Under the pieces are notes generated by a model. The model did not search any database and was not told the DNA's origin. It saw only the letters and a program-made list of their open reading frames with translations. A DNA stretch of 64,000 nucleotides from Amphritea sp. 1_MG-2023 (GTDB lineage: Bacteria; Pseudomonadota; Gammaproteobacteria; Pseudomonadales; Balneatricaceae): contig NZ_JAUOQE010000001.1 of NCBI RefSeq assembly GCF_030547545.1, forward strand, positions 62,001 to 126,000. The letters are read 5' to 3'. This document shows positions 1 to 8,380 of the stretch, piece by piece. The position numbers and the translations under genes are program-made. Within the stretch, counting starts at the first letter, position 1. The number at the start of each line of letters is the position of its first letter.

Positions 1-14
1 TTCAGTCGGCCACG

Positions 15-455
15 TCAGTCCAATAGATAATCAAAGTACTCGTCATCGCTTTTCAACTTGTCATCAGTCACTTCATACCAATTCAGTACCGATGCGCCCG
101 CCTCTTTAACCGATTCACGACGCCCACTGACTAAAGGATGCCATTCAGGCAGGTCTTTACCTTCATGCACGAGACGATAAGCACAGCTCGGTGGCAACCA
201 ATGAAATTCCTGCACATCCTCAGGGTGTAATTTGACACACTGAGGCACCAATGAGCAGCGCTTCTCATACTGCGTACAATACAGCGTTTCCATATCCAGT
301 AGATGACATACCACACTGGTATAATGTACCTGCCCCGTATCTTCATCTTCTAGCTTATGTAAACAGCAGAGTGAACAACCATCACAGAGAGATTCCCACT
401 CGGGCTCCGACATCTGCTGCAGGCTTTTAGAGCGCCAAAATACCTGATCAGCCAC
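15..455 (-). CDS. ycgN: YcgN family Cys-cluster protein (UPF0260)
   Basis: A 146-residue protein of the YcgN/UPF0260 family (CxxCxxCC, putative Zn/Fe-binding); the biochemical role is not established. Eight cysteines are visible, C24, C27, C30, C31, C50, C60, C67 and C73, with the first four forming CxxCxxCC. The length is close to the usual ~150 residues. The start is GTG at 455, and its first base is shared with the TAG stop of the upstream ycgL, so translation is probably coupled. It is the last gene of a minus-strand run that begins at dnaX (dnaX-ybaB-recR-rnd-ycgL-ycgN). No signal peptide or membrane segment is seen, so it is probably cytoplasmic. The family call is firm; the function is unknown. 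Confidence 0.9.
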   Translation of the reverse strand: MADQVFWRSKSLQQMSEPEWESLCDGCSLCCLHKLEDEDTGQVHYTSVVCHLLDMETLYCTQYEKRCSLVPQCVKLHPEDVQEFHWLPPSCAYRLVHEGKDLPEWHPLVSGRRESVKEAGASVLNWYEVTDDKLKSDDEYFDYLLD

Positions 456-745
456 TAACGTACACCTGTTTGCGGACGATCCTGATATAGATCTAGCAGA
501 TAATCATCTTTTGGCGGCGGCATTTGCAAGAAATAGCCCTTTTCGGCAATATCTGCCAATACCTGCGCTGCATCGGCCCGTGACAACGCTTTATCTGGCG
601 TTAACAACATATCAAACACATGAATCGGAGCACCAAACATCTCTTTTAATGGATCAGGCACTCGCTCTAACTTTTCAGTTTTATCGACATAAAGATACAT
701 CTCATCTTTTTTCGAACTGCGATACACACTACAAATTTTTTTCAT
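455..745 (-). CDS. ycgL: YcgL domain protein
   Basis: A 96-residue YcgL-family protein, a small cytoplasmic gammaproteobacterial family. A role in RNA metabolism has been suggested for homologues, but I cannot show it from sequence. The N-terminal [20 protein letters not shown] pattern and the later '[10 protein letters not shown]' stretch are typical of the family. The ATG start lies 31 bases downstream of the rnd stop, and the stop overlaps the ycgN start by one base. Its place directly behind RNase D fits the common rnd-ycgL-ycgN arrangement and points to shared expression. The family assignment is confident; the function is inferred only from context. Confidence 0.9.
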   Translation of the reverse strand: MKKICSVYRSSKKDEMYLYVDKTEKLERVPDPLKEMFGAPIHVFDMLLTPDKALSRADAAQVLADIAEKGYFLQMPPPKDDYLLDLYQDRPQTGVR

Positions 746-776
746 AGATACTCTGTTTACTATCTAAGGTTAACCG

Positions 777-1949
777 CTAGGGCTCAATATCTAGACGCTG
801 CAATTTATCCAATAATGCATCGCCGATCACCTCTTTACGCCAACCGGATAGGCTAGGCGGAAGGCTAAATTCACCCTGATGTTCAGTCCTGATCAGAGCA
901 TCGAGATCTTTCTTGCGCAAGAGTATTTCCGGCGCGATATTGAGCGCCTCGGCTTTATCACGCGCCATCGCTTTCAAGGCTTTCAACGGTTTATTCCATT
1001 GATAGCTTAACGGCCGTTGAATAGGGGCTGGAGGGTTTTCAACGGCAGACTGCGCGGCCGTTTGCAGATAACCCAAGATCACTTCACCATCTTGTTTTAC
1101 CTGTTGCATCCTAACCTCGGCTACCCGAGCAAGCTCTCGAGTATCTTTGGGCCAACGATTAATGATTTCCAACAACGCATGATTTCTCAATACGCGATTT
1201 CGGGGTACATCTCGCTGACGCGAAATACGCTCTCGCCAAGCAGTCAAATCACGCAGCGCCGCCATTTTATGCGGCGGCAATTTCCACGCCTGACTAAAAC
1301 GTTGGTAATAATGCATACCATCAGGATCATCATCCGCTATCGGCCGTAACAATAATGCTGTTTCCTCTTCAGCCCAAGCCGTCATACCGCGCTCGGCTAA
1401 CTCAGCCATTTGTTGCTGACAGAGTACTGGCAGATAGGCGACATCCAGCGCAGCATAGTGCTCTTGTGAAGTCGTTAACGGACGCTGCAACCAATCCGAT
1501 GTGGTCTCGCCTTTTTCAAGTGTGACCTGCAACGCATGTTCTACCAAACGCTGATAGCCCATCGAAAACCCCCAGCCCAAAAAGCCCGCAGCGATTTGAG
1601 TATCAAAGATAGGCGTGGGCATCTGACCGAGCATATACAGGAAAAGCTCTAAATCTTCATTGCCCGCATGCAATACTTTAAGCACCGAAGGGTTACGAAA
1701 CAGTTGCACCAAGGGGGCATAATCTTCGATTTTAAGGGGATCAAGTAGATAACAGGCCTGATCATCAGCAATCTGAATCAACCCCGGTATGGGGTAAAAA
1801 GTATCGACGCGAATAAACTCAGTGTCTAGGGCAATCAGCGGCAGCGTTTGCCACTGCTGACAAAAGCGAGCCAGAGTCGCATCATCCGTAATCCAGATTG
1901 GCTGACCTGCAGCGGCTTCCAGTCGTTGCCAATTATATGCCTGTGTCAT
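777..1949 (-). CDS. rnd: Ribonuclease D
   Basis: A 390-residue 3'-5' exoribonuclease of the DEDDy superfamily, which trims 3' ends of tRNA precursors and other structured RNAs in the cytoplasm. The catalytic acids are visible: D42 and E44 in DTEF, D99 in 'HAGNEDLELF', and Y165/D169 in 'HYAALDVAYL'. An HRDC helical domain follows at about residues 210-290 and a second helical region closes the protein, as in E. coli RNase D (about 375 residues). It starts seven bases after the recR stop and precedes ycgL by 31 bases, so it very probably belongs to the dnaX-ybaB-recR transcript. Nothing is missing from the active site. Confidence 0.97.
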   Translation of the reverse strand: MTQAYNWQRLEAAAGQPIWITDDATLARFCQQWQTLPLIALDTEFIRVDTFYPIPGLIQIADDQACYLLDPLKIEDYAPLVQLFRNPSVLKVLHAGNEDLELFLYMLGQMPTPIFDTQIAAGFLGWGFSMGYQRLVEHALQVTLEKGETTSDWLQRPLTTSQEHYAALDVAYLPVLCQQQMAELAERGMTAWAEEETALLLRPIADDDPDGMHYYQRFSQAWKLPPHKMAALRDLTAWRERISRQRDVPRNRVLRNHALLEIINRWPKDTRELARVAEVRMQQVKQDGEVILGYLQTAAQSAVENPPAPIQRPLSYQWNKPLKALKAMARDKAEALNIAPEILLRKKDLDALIRTEHQGEFSLPPSLSGWRKEVIGDALLDKLQRLDIEP

Positions 1950-1956
1950 GATTCCC

Positions 1957-2556
1957 TCAATTCATCGACCGTCGACCGGCCATCGCATGAGCCAGTGTTC
2001 CGCCATCAACATATTCAAGCTCACCCCCTACGGGGACACCATGAGCGATACGGGTTATCCGAATATCAAGGTGCTTTATTTGTGCGGCAATAAAATGAGC
2101 GGTCGCCTCGCCTTCGACGGTTGGATTGGTGGCAAGAATCAACTCTTTCACCGCCCCAGATTCAAGCCGTTTAAACAGCTGATCTAAACCTAGATCATCC
2201 GGCCCGACACCATCGATAGGTGATAAATGCCCCATCAATACAAAATAGCCACCGTTAAATCCACCGGTCTGTTCGATCGCCAACATATCGACAGGGGATT
2301 CCAACACACAGATCTGACTTTCATCGCGACGATTGTCGGCACAAATGTCACACAGCTCATTCTCTGATAACGTCCGACAGCAGCGACAATGACCGACTTT
2401 ATCCGCTGATCGCGTTAATGCAGCGGCGAGTGTATTAGCACCTTGACGATCCCGTTCCAGTAGGTGAAACGCCATCCGTTGAGCCGTTTTTGGACCCACT
2501 CCCGGTAACACCCGAAACGCATCAATTAAATCCTGAATCAGTGGACTAAACGACAT
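1957..2556 (-). CDS. recR: Recombination mediator RecR
   Basis: A 199-residue RecR, the DNA-binding ring protein that works with RecO (and RecF) to load RecA on SSB-coated single-stranded gaps. An N-terminal helix-hairpin-helix ('[17 protein letters not shown]') is followed by a four-cysteine zinc finger ('CRCC...CDIC', about residues 57-72) and a Toprim domain beginning near '[11 protein letters not shown]'. The length matches the family (about 200). It is placed 13 bases behind ybaB and seven bases before rnd; the dnaX-ybaB-recR order is widely conserved and implies one transcript. No anomalies are seen. Confidence 0.98.
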   Translation of the reverse strand: MSFSPLIQDLIDAFRVLPGVGPKTAQRMAFHLLERDRQGANTLAAALTRSADKVGHCRCCRTLSENELCDICADNRRDESQICVLESPVDMLAIEQTGGFNGGYFVLMGHLSPIDGVGPDDLGLDQLFKRLESGAVKELILATNPTVEGEATAHFIAAQIKHLDIRITRIAHGVPVGGELEYVDGGTLAHAMAGRRSMN

Positions 2557-2569
2557 AGTTTAAGTCGCC

Positions 2570-2896
2570 TCAAAACGGCATATTAAAGCCCGGTGGCATA
2601 CCCATACCGCCGGTAATTTTAGCCATTCGCTCCTGCGTGGTGCTTTCGACCTTACGTACCGCATCATTAATCGCAGCCGCAATCAAATCTTCGAGGATCT
2701 CTTTATCTTCTTCCATCAAACTCTCATCGATGGCAACACTGCGCACATCATGACGGCCATTCATAACAATTTTTACCAGACCCGCACCCGATTCGCCATT
2801 GACTTCAGCCTTAGCGATCTCTTCTTGGGCTTTCTGCATATCCGCTTGCATTTTCTGAGCCTGCTTCATCAGGTTACCCATACCACCTTTCATCAT
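2570..2896 (-). CDS. ybaB: Nucleoid-associated protein YbaB/EbfC
   Basis: A 108-residue YbaB/EbfC DNA-binding protein, a homodimeric nucleoid-associated factor. The Met/Gln-rich N-terminal coiled-coil helix ('[20 protein letters not shown]'), the central '[14 protein letters not shown]' strand and the C-terminal 'PPGFNMPF' are all diagnostic. A GAGGAA ribosome-binding sequence sits just upstream of the ATG at 2896. It lies 66 bases after the dnaX stop and 13 bases before recR, the usual position for the family. The chromosomal role in E. coli is modest, so no stronger function is claimed. Confidence 0.97.
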   Translation of the reverse strand: MMKGGMGNLMKQAQKMQADMQKAQEEIAKAEVNGESGAGLVKIVMNGRHDVRSVAIDESLMEEDKEILEDLIAAAINDAVRKVESTTQERMAKITGGMGMPPGFNMPF

Positions 2897-2962
2897 ACTA
2901 TTCCTCGTCTGTATTAAAGATCGACAACATCATTGCCGATAACCAGGGTTTTTATCTTCGCG

Positions 2963-5008
2963 TTAATCGATCGGCTGAACCGACTCAATATCAATGCTGG
3001 CGGCAAACCGTTGAATCACAGTTTGCACCACCGAATCACTCTGAATTGAACTGACTGCGTCGGCCAAACGCTCGGCGCGCTTGCGATCACGATATTGGCT
3101 CGGCGTTTCACGGCTATAGCGGCCAAGGTTGAATTCTACCTCAACTGAGGTATTAAAATAATGACCAATCGATTCACGAATACGGCTGATATGCGTTTCA
3201 TTCAGCATTGCTTTCTGTGCTTGCATATAGTGAAAACGCCAGCAATCACCGACGGATTCCAACGATGTATTCGCCGCAATGCTATACGTCATACCGCTCA
3301 GCCCAATGAGTTCGACTAATAACACCCATTGATCCGGCTTAAACTGAGCAATATCGTGACTCACATTGGCCGCCGGTTCGATTATCTCAGCCGCATCAAC
3401 CTGCTGCGTAGCCGGTGACGGTGCAGCCCGCTCAGCTGGCTGTCGGTCAGCAACCGCGCTTGATTCACGCGATTTTTCCGCAGCAGGCTGAGGCTTATCC
3501 ACGTTACCCTGAGGCGGCTGTTCAACGACCGGCTGATTATCTTCCCAAGGCAGATCAACGGCAGACGATGTCGCAGCCGTAGACGCCGCCACTGAGGACG
3601 GTGCTAAATCAGCGACGGGCTTTTTTTCTGGATAATCCTCATAGCCACCCTGAAGATAAGATTCATCATAATCCGGAGGCGAAGCTGAGTGTGGTGATGG
3701 ATCATTTTGAATAACATTCGCTACACGCTGCTCAATCGGCTTTGCCAATACCGCGGCCTGTGACTCAACTGTTTCTGTTGGCTTCGCAGCGACTGACGCG
3801 GCGCTGTTTACCTCGGCGTCGATAGGTGCCGATACTTGAGCCGCTGTGATTTGGGCGGCTGAGGTTTGAGTAGCTGTGACTTGAGTCTCACCATCGGGCT
3901 GACTCAGACCACGGGGACTCACCGATACCGGCCGGAACGCCAGCATTCGCATGAGTGTCATCTCCAGCCCTTCGCGAGCATCCGGCACAAAGGGTAAGTC
4001 TTTACGCCCCATCAATGCCGTCTGATAAAACAACTGCACATCTTCAGCGGTTAACTTACCAGCTAAATCCAGTACTTGTTGTCGATCACCCAAGCCATTA
4101 TCGACCGCCTCTGGCACGATTTGCGCCAGCGCAATCCGATGCATCAGACTAATTAAATCACCTAATACGGTATTATAATCCGGAGAATAACGCGCCAACT
4201 CATCGACGCTGGCTAACAGCGCACGGGCATCATGAGCCGCTAGATTACCCACCAAGCTGTAGACCAATCGCTGATCGATCGTTCCCAGCATGGCTCGTAC
4301 ATCAGACTCCACGACCTCACCGGCACCAAACGCAATCGCCTGATCCGTCAAACTTAATGCATCCCGCATCGAGCCATCTGCCGATCTCGCCAACAACCAT
4401 AATGCCGGTTCTTCGTAGGGGATGGTTTCCGCCGTCAGTACCCGACACAGATGCTCAACGATCCGCTCGGGGATCATATTTTTCAGATTAAACTGTAAAC
4501 AACGCGACAAAATCGTGACTGGCAACTTCTGTGGATCGGTAGTTGCCAATAAAAACTTAACGTGCGGCGGCGGCTCTTCTAGGGTTTTCAACAAGGCATT
4601 GAAGGAATGCGTCGACAGCATATGTACCTCATCGATGAGGTACACCTTAAAGCGACCGTGCGTCGGCGCATACTGCACATTTTCCATCAGTTCACGGGTA
4701 TCTTCTACCTTCGTACGCGATGCCGCATCCACCTCAATCAGATCGACAAAGCGGCCTTCGCTTATCTCACGACAAGCCGAGCACTCACCACAAGGCGTTG
4801 AAGAGACGCCCTGCTCACAATTGAGCGACTTGGCAAATAACCGAGCAATCGATGTTTTACCAACTCCTCGGGTGCCGGTAAACAAATAAGCATGATGTAA
4901 GCGATTATCATCTAGCGCATTCACCAAGGCCTTGAGCACATGCTCTTGCCCAACCATTTCCTGAAACTTTGCGGGACGCCATTTACGCGCCAGTACCTGA
5001 TAACTCAT
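2963..5008 (-). CDS. dnaX: DNA polymerase III tau subunit (gamma by -1 frameshift)
   Basis: The clamp-loader ATPase tau (681 residues) of DNA polymerase III. AAA+ features: Walker A GTRGVGKT at 45-52, zinc cysteines C64, C73, C76 and C79, Walker B/DEVH at 126-129, and the SRC sensor/arginine finger at 168-170. Domains I-III end near residue 370. They are followed by an Ala/Gln/Pro-rich linker (about 375-545) with degenerate 'AAQ' repeats, and then the C-terminal tau domain (about 550-681) that binds polymerase and helicase. An A AAA AAG slippery heptamer with a -1 stop soon after it predicts a 466-residue gamma form (separate entry). It heads the dnaX-ybaB-recR-rnd-ycgL-ycgN run. The ATG at 5008 lacks a strong Shine-Dalgarno sequence. 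Confidence 0.97.
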   Translation of the reverse strand: MSYQVLARKWRPAKFQEMVGQEHVLKALVNALDDNRLHHAYLFTGTRGVGKTSIARLFAKSLNCEQGVSSTPCGECSACREISEGRFVDLIEVDAASRTKVEDTRELMENVQYAPTHGRFKVYLIDEVHMLSTHSFNALLKTLEEPPPHVKFLLATTDPQKLPVTILSRCLQFNLKNMIPERIVEHLCRVLTAETIPYEEPALWLLARSADGSMRDALSLTDQAIAFGAGEVVESDVRAMLGTIDQRLVYSLVGNLAAHDARALLASVDELARYSPDYNTVLGDLISLMHRIALAQIVPEAVDNGLGDRQQVLDLAGKLTAEDVQLFYQTALMGRKDLPFVPDAREGLEMTLMRMLAFRPVSVSPRGLSQPDGETQVTATQTSAAQITAAQVSAPIDAEVNSAASVAAKPTETVESQAAVLAKPIEQRVANVIQNDPSPHSASPPDYDESYLQGGYEDYPEKKPVADLAPSSVAASTAATSSAVDLPWEDNQPVVEQPPQGNVDKPQPAAEKSRESSAVADRQPAERAAPSPATQQVDAAEIIEPAANVSHDIAQFKPDQWVLLVELIGLSGMTYSIAANTSLESVGDCWRFHYMQAQKAMLNETHISRIRESIGHYFNTSVEVEFNLGRYSRETPSQYRDRKRAERLADAVSSIQSDSVVQTVIQRFAASIDIESVQPID
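3609..3640 (-). other. Programmed -1 frameshift site in dnaX
   Basis: On the minus strand, codons GAA AAA AAG give the heptamer A AAA AAG (positions 3626-3620), the same slippery sequence that E. coli dnaX uses. A Shine-Dalgarno-like GAGGA (3640-3636) ends 9 bases upstream of it, close to the stimulatory spacing known in E. coli. After a -1 slip the ribosome reads GCC CGT CGC TGA and stops at 3611-3609. Gamma would therefore be the first 463 tau residues plus Ala-Arg-Arg. I did not find a strong downstream stem-loop by eye, so efficiency is unknown. Confidence 0.85.
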
Positions 5009-5090
5009 CGCTGTCGATCTATATGAAAGAGGGGATTATTCATGGGTACCAATGCTAACGGTAACCGCCAGATATCGCCAGCGAAACCCA

Positions 5091-5112
5091 CTATTTAGTG
5101 CCAACTAAATAG
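5091..5112. promoter_or_regulatory. Perfect 9-bp inverted repeat upstream of dnaX
   Basis: CTATTTAGT (5091-5099) and ACTAAATAG (5104-5112) are perfect inverted arms around a 4-base spacer. They lie in the dnaX/small-ORF divergent intergenic region, about 85 bases upstream of dnaX and 110 bases upstream of the ORF at 5224. The short spacer and AT-rich arms suit a dimeric repressor operator at least as well as a hairpin. No regulator can be named. Confidence 0.4.
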
Positions 5113-5159
5113 CAATTCCCGAGACAAGACCAAATTTATATACAAACGTGACTTAGCCA

Positions 5160-5209
5160 AGGTGCGATTAATGATCTAACTTAAAAAGACAAGAATAATC
5201 TTCGCACCT
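5160..5209. repeat. Bulged inverted repeat, possibly a decayed IS5-type MITE
   Basis: AGGTGCGATTA (5160-5170) faces TAATCttCGCACCT (5196-5209) across an AT-rich centre. The outer AGGTGCGA/TCGCACCT arms resemble the GGAAGGTGCGAATAAG ends of the four clear MITEs in this window, but the GGAA tip, the target-site duplication and the interior are not preserved. It falls in the leader of the small ORF at 5224, ending 14 bases before its ATG. It could be an RNA hairpin affecting that leader or only a chance resemblance. Confidence 0.3.
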
Positions 5210-5223
5210 CTGAGGACAAGAAG

Positions 5224-5406
5224 ATGAAAACAGCAAACAGTGCCAATGAATATAGCGTCAAACACCACCGTCTGATCGAACACCATGAGATCATTCACTT
5301 TCAAGATCCACACTGCCCTATTCAGATCCTCACAGAAGAGGCAACCGGCTGGATAGCCACCAACAACATGTTGTCACTAGAACACAACGACCTTAACGCT
5401 CACTAA
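5224..5406 (+). CDS. Small His-rich hypothetical protein
   Basis: A 60-residue ORF preceded by a good ribosome-binding sequence (GAGGA, nine bases before ATG). I do not recognise it. Histidine is unusually frequent, including HH pairs near residues 14-15 and 20-21; a single tryptophan lies in 'TGWIATNN'. No signal peptide, membrane segment or cysteine motif is visible. The stop codon lies in the loop of a perfect 10-bp inverted repeat (5392-5418), so the end of the gene is probably structured in the RNA. It is divergent from dnaX. The strong RBS and the hairpins after it argue for expression, but without homologues it might be spurious. Confidence 0.5.
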   Translation: MKTANSANEYSVKHHRLIEHHEIIHFQDPHCPIQILTEEATGWIATNNMLSLEHNDLNAH

Positions 5407-5465
5407 ACGAGCGTTAAGCGCCACACACAGCACCGAAATAAGCCGATAAAGCTTAGCCTCGGTGC
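5392..5465 (+). terminator. Two consecutive hairpins at the end of the small ORF
   Basis: The first is a perfect 10-bp stem, CTTAACGCTC (5392-5401) with GAGCGTTAAG (5409-5418), whose loop contains the TAA stop of the ORF at 5224. The second is a nested stem, GCACCGA/TCGGTGC (5430-5436, 5459-5465) enclosing TAAGC/GCTTA. Neither has a clean U-tract, so they are structured 3' ends or weak terminators rather than canonical ones. The rest of 5466-5660 shows no gene. Confidence 0.5.
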
Positions 5466-5660
5466 CTTATGCATTACAAACCAGTTTCAAATCAATAACT
5501 GCAGCCTATTCACACCAAGCGCATCAACCACTACACAGAGTGTGTACTCAGGGTTAAGTCGATATAAAAAGAGAAAAGGAACAACAAAAAACGAGGGAAA
5601 GGTACCCCATACAGAGATGAAGCACCCTAAAATCAAATAAAAATGCTGCTAAGACTAGCC

Positions 5661-6215
5661 TTAAAAATTAAGCGCAAGGCCAGCAGAGATCAGATCAACA
5701 TCCACATCACCAAGATCGTAACGTTCAAACTCTGCACGGAAAGTCACACTGTCCATGGTGTAAGCAACGCCGAGACCATAACTACCATCGGTACCATCGT
5801 CTCCACCTGAGACCCCAACATTGCTAGATACATCATTACTCCAATGGAACATACCGACTTTAGCAAACAGATCCACCTGCTCAGTCACCGGTAAAAGCCC
5901 CACCAACGATACACCATATCCATCTATAGCGGCGTCAACGTTAACCGACCCACCTGTTAACTCGAGATCACCAAGGTCTGCATAATAACCTTCAACGGCA
6001 ATATTTTTGTTAAAACGGTAGCCACCGAAAACCTTAAAACCCTGATCACTGTCATCTTTTACACTAAACCCTAAACTGTTCAAATCGGCACGCTCAGAGC
6101 TAGAAACATTAAATTCAGTACGTCCATATGAGCCACCTAAATAACCGCCCTCAGCACTGGCAACAGTAGGAGTCAATGCAGCCATGATGCCTAACGATAA
6201 AAGTGCTTTTTTCAT
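5661..6215 (-). CDS. Outer-membrane beta-barrel protein (OmpA-like/OMP_b-brl)
   Basis: A 184-residue small porin-like protein, predicted as an eight-stranded outer-membrane barrel. The signal peptide is MKKALLSLGIMAALTPTVASA with cleavage after ASA. The mature part is about 163 residues of alternating polar/nonpolar strands with Gly/Asp-rich turns, ending in a C-terminal phenylalanine ('AGLALNF'), the BAM recognition signal. The segment 'GGYLGGSYGRTEFNVS' resembles the first strand of the OMP_b-brl/opacity family. An AAGGA ribosome-binding site precedes the ATG. The substrate or function is unknown; no C-terminal peptidoglycan-binding OmpA domain is present. It is transcribed toward the small ORF at 5224 and divergently from the lipoprotein operon at 6504. 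Confidence 0.85.
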   Translation of the reverse strand: MKKALLSLGIMAALTPTVASAEGGYLGGSYGRTEFNVSSSERADLNSLGFSVKDDSDQGFKVFGGYRFNKNIAVEGYYADLGDLELTGGSVNVDAAIDGYGVSLVGLLPVTEQVDLFAKVGMFHWSNDVSSNVGVSGGDDGTDGSYGLGVAYTMDSVTFRAEFERYDLGDVDVDLISAGLALNF

Positions 6216-6503
6216 GTATCTATTCCTTAGAGATGATTTTAAAAAACCGACTCAGAATACAATGGTAGATTTTTTTTGATATAAGATTTTCTCCTATTTT
6301 TATACCTTTCAACAATAAAGCACAGAAAAAACACCTAAAGACAGAATAAACACCTCATAAAAAATGACATTTTGGGTACTCAAAAGCTTAACCGTAGTAA
6401 AAGTAAGACTTTTTCCTATAGGCAGCCTTTATCGTTTTCTATACCCTCGCCGCAACTTAATTTATTGATATAAAAGCGCTTATTTTCATTAAAAGGAATT
6501 AAC
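6216..6503. promoter_or_regulatory. AT-rich divergent promoter region
   Basis: 288 bases between the divergent barrel-protein gene and the lipoprotein operon, very AT-rich with several A and T runs. It must hold both promoters. I cannot assign -35/-10 pairs with confidence. The plus-strand gene has an AAAAGGA ribosome-binding sequence just before its ATG. Confidence 0.4.
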
Positions 6504-7952
6504 ATGCCTCCTAAGGGATCATCAAAACCTGCTTCGCTGCTGTTTTTAACTATTTTATTAACCGGCTGTAACGCTATTCAAAACAAACAACAATCAGCTA
6601 ATTTCAATCAGCAATTAGAATCGGGACACTTTCAGGCAGCCGCTGATACAGCATTGAGTGCAGGCAATATTACTCCCGATGGTGAATCCAGTAGTTTACT
6701 GTGGTCGCTTCAAAGTGGCACTGCCTTAAGCACTGTTGGACGGTATGAATTTAGTAATAAAGTATTTGATTCTGCTGAAGTGATGATGAAAACAGAAGAT
6801 ACGGAGAATATTGGCCGTAAAGGATTAGAAAAAGTTACCTCTGTTTTGGTCAATAATAGCCTAAACCGATATTCCCCCACCGTTTACGACGGTGTCATGA
6901 CCAATACTTACAAAGCCGTTAATAACATTTTCTTACATGATTTTCAGAATGCTCGCATCGAGTTTAACCGTGCCGCTGATCGTCAGCGACGCGCAGAAGA
7001 AACCTTCAAGAAAAAACTAACGGAAAAACAGCAAGAGCTAGCTAAGCAAGAGGCCGAGGCCACCACTGACTCAACCAATAAAAAAAGCCCCATTGATTAC
7101 CAAAAAAGTGCTGAACAGTCTGAATCAGCCGTTTATGAGCAATATCCCGAGTTGAAAGAGTGGCAAGCCTACCCTGATTATGTCAACCCCTATACCGATT
7201 ACCTGCATGGTCTCTATTTCATGCTCTCTAGCCAAGACAAATCTGATCTGAGTAAAGCCCGTACCTCGATGCGCAGAGTCGCTGGTATGAATCCTGATAA
7301 TCCTGCGGTCAAAACAGATCTAAAAGTAGTGGATAATTTACGCCGAGGTGTATGGAGTAAAAAACGGCTAAGCCCAGCGGTCTGGGTGATTTTTGAAAAT
7401 GGCCTCGCCCCTACTGTAAAAGAAACGCTGATTCCTATTCCTCTTTTTCTCGTAAGCGATAAAGTCGACTACGCGCAGGTCGCATTACCAAAACTCAATC
7501 ATAGAACTAAAGCCTACCCTTACCTTGAAATTTTTGATGGTCATAAGTCTTTGGGTAAAACCTCTCAATTAGCCGATATCGATCGCGTTGTACAAACTGA
7601 ATTTAAAAAAGAGTTCCCGCTAAAAGTAACAGAAGCGATTAGTAGTTCATTAGTCAAAGCGCTTATCCAATATAAAGCACAAAAAGACGGAGGGCCTATG
7701 GGTGGACTAGTGGCCGCCTTATATCAGGCAGCCACCACTCACGCGGATACGCGTAGTTGGAGCTCGTTACCCAAAGAAGTCCAGCTCGCGAGAATTAGAA
7801 AACCGAAAAGCAATAGCTTAAGCATCAACGCACCCGGTTTTTCAGCCCCTTTAAAAATAGATCTACCCGACGGTCGCTTCACTGTTATTTATGTCAAAGC
7901 TACTACTCCGGGGAGCGTACCCGCCTATAAGCTCACCAGTTTCGACGCCTAA
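6504..7952 (+). CDS. COG3014-family lipoprotein
   Basis: A 482-residue predicted lipoprotein of the COG3014 family (conserved in Vibrio, Shewanella and relatives; function unknown). The signal sequence ends in the lipobox LTGC (cysteine about residue 22). A predicted helical/TPR-like region covers residues 30-270, with a charged Lys/Gln/Glu segment near 165-205 that is probably coiled coil. The C-terminal half is beta-rich. AAAAGGA precedes the ATG. It heads a five-gene same-strand cluster of three lipoproteins and two Sec-exported proteins that ends at 11671. Gaps of 14-18 bases or overlaps between members indicate one operon. The family is recognised with moderate certainty. Confidence 0.8.
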   Translation: MPPKGSSKPASLLFLTILLTGCNAIQNKQQSANFNQQLESGHFQAAADTALSAGNITPDGESSSLLWSLQSGTALSTVGRYEFSNKVFDSAEVMMKTEDTENIGRKGLEKVTSVLVNNSLNRYSPTVYDGVMTNTYKAVNNIFLHDFQNARIEFNRAADRQRRAEETFKKKLTEKQQELAKQEAEATTDSTNKKSPIDYQKSAEQSESAVYEQYPELKEWQAYPDYVNPYTDYLHGLYFMLSSQDKSDLSKARTSMRRVAGMNPDNPAVKTDLKVVDNLRRGVWSKKRLSPAVWVIFENGLAPTVKETLIPIPLFLVSDKVDYAQVALPKLNHRTKAYPYLEIFDGHKSLGKTSQLADIDRVVQTEFKKEFPLKVTEAISSSLVKALIQYKAQKDGGPMGGLVAALYQAATTHADTRSWSSLPKEVQLARIRKPKSNSLSINAPGFSAPLKIDLPDGRFTVIYVKATTPGSVPAYKLTSFDA

Positions 7953-7966
7953 TAAGAAGGTTTTAT

Positions 7967-8380
7967 ATGAACAAATTAATGCTGATAATATTGCTTCCAC
8001 TGCTGCTCTTAACCGGTTGCCAAACACAGCAGGTTAAATCGCCCGACTACCCTCAACTCGTTTTTGGTCAAGGGGCTAGCCATTTTTTAGCCATTGAGTC
8101 TGTCACCGATGGGTATACTGCTGGGCACTTACTAAAGGTCTCTATTCAAGCCTTCAATCGATCCAATAGCAGCAAAACCCTACGCTATAAATTCACATGG
8201 TTTGATGCAGCAGGCTTTGAAATAAAAGGGCTAACCTCGCGTTGGGAAGCCCTTAAAACAGAGCCAAAAGAACCGATATTGATCAATCGTATTGCGACCA
8301 GCCCTGAAGCGGTCTCCTATCAAGTATTTCTCTCTGATGCTTACGCCTCATCCACTCAACCTCAAGGAAACGACCGATGA
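7967..8380 (+). CDS. ycfL: YcfL family lipoprotein
   Basis: A 137-residue small lipoprotein with lipobox LTGC (Cys18) after a leucine-rich signal sequence. The body is a single beta-sandwich-like domain ('LLKVSIQAFNRSNSSKTLRYKFTWFDAAGFEI') of the YcfL/DUF1425 type. In E. coli ycfL stands directly before lpoB, and here it overlaps the LpoB-like gene by four bases (ATGA), giving the same pairing. Function is unknown; the context suggests the outer membrane or periplasm and peptidoglycan synthesis. It starts 14 bases after the previous gene. Confidence 0.85.
   Translation: MNKLMLIILLPLLLLTGCQTQQVKSPDYPQLVFGQGASHFLAIESVTDGYTAGHLLKVSIQAFNRSNSSKTLRYKFTWFDAAGFEIKGLTSRWEALKTEPKEPILINRIATSPEAVSYQVFLSDAYASSTQPQGNDR

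Noticed and set aside
4422-4889. A 155-codon plus-strand frame inside dnaX
   Set aside because: It is antisense to the conserved ATPase core, lacks a ribosome-binding site and shows no known domain.
5160-5209. Fifth MITE copy
   Set aside because: Only the AGGTGCGA core matches; the GGAA tips and a target-site duplication are missing, so it is listed as a weak repeat instead.
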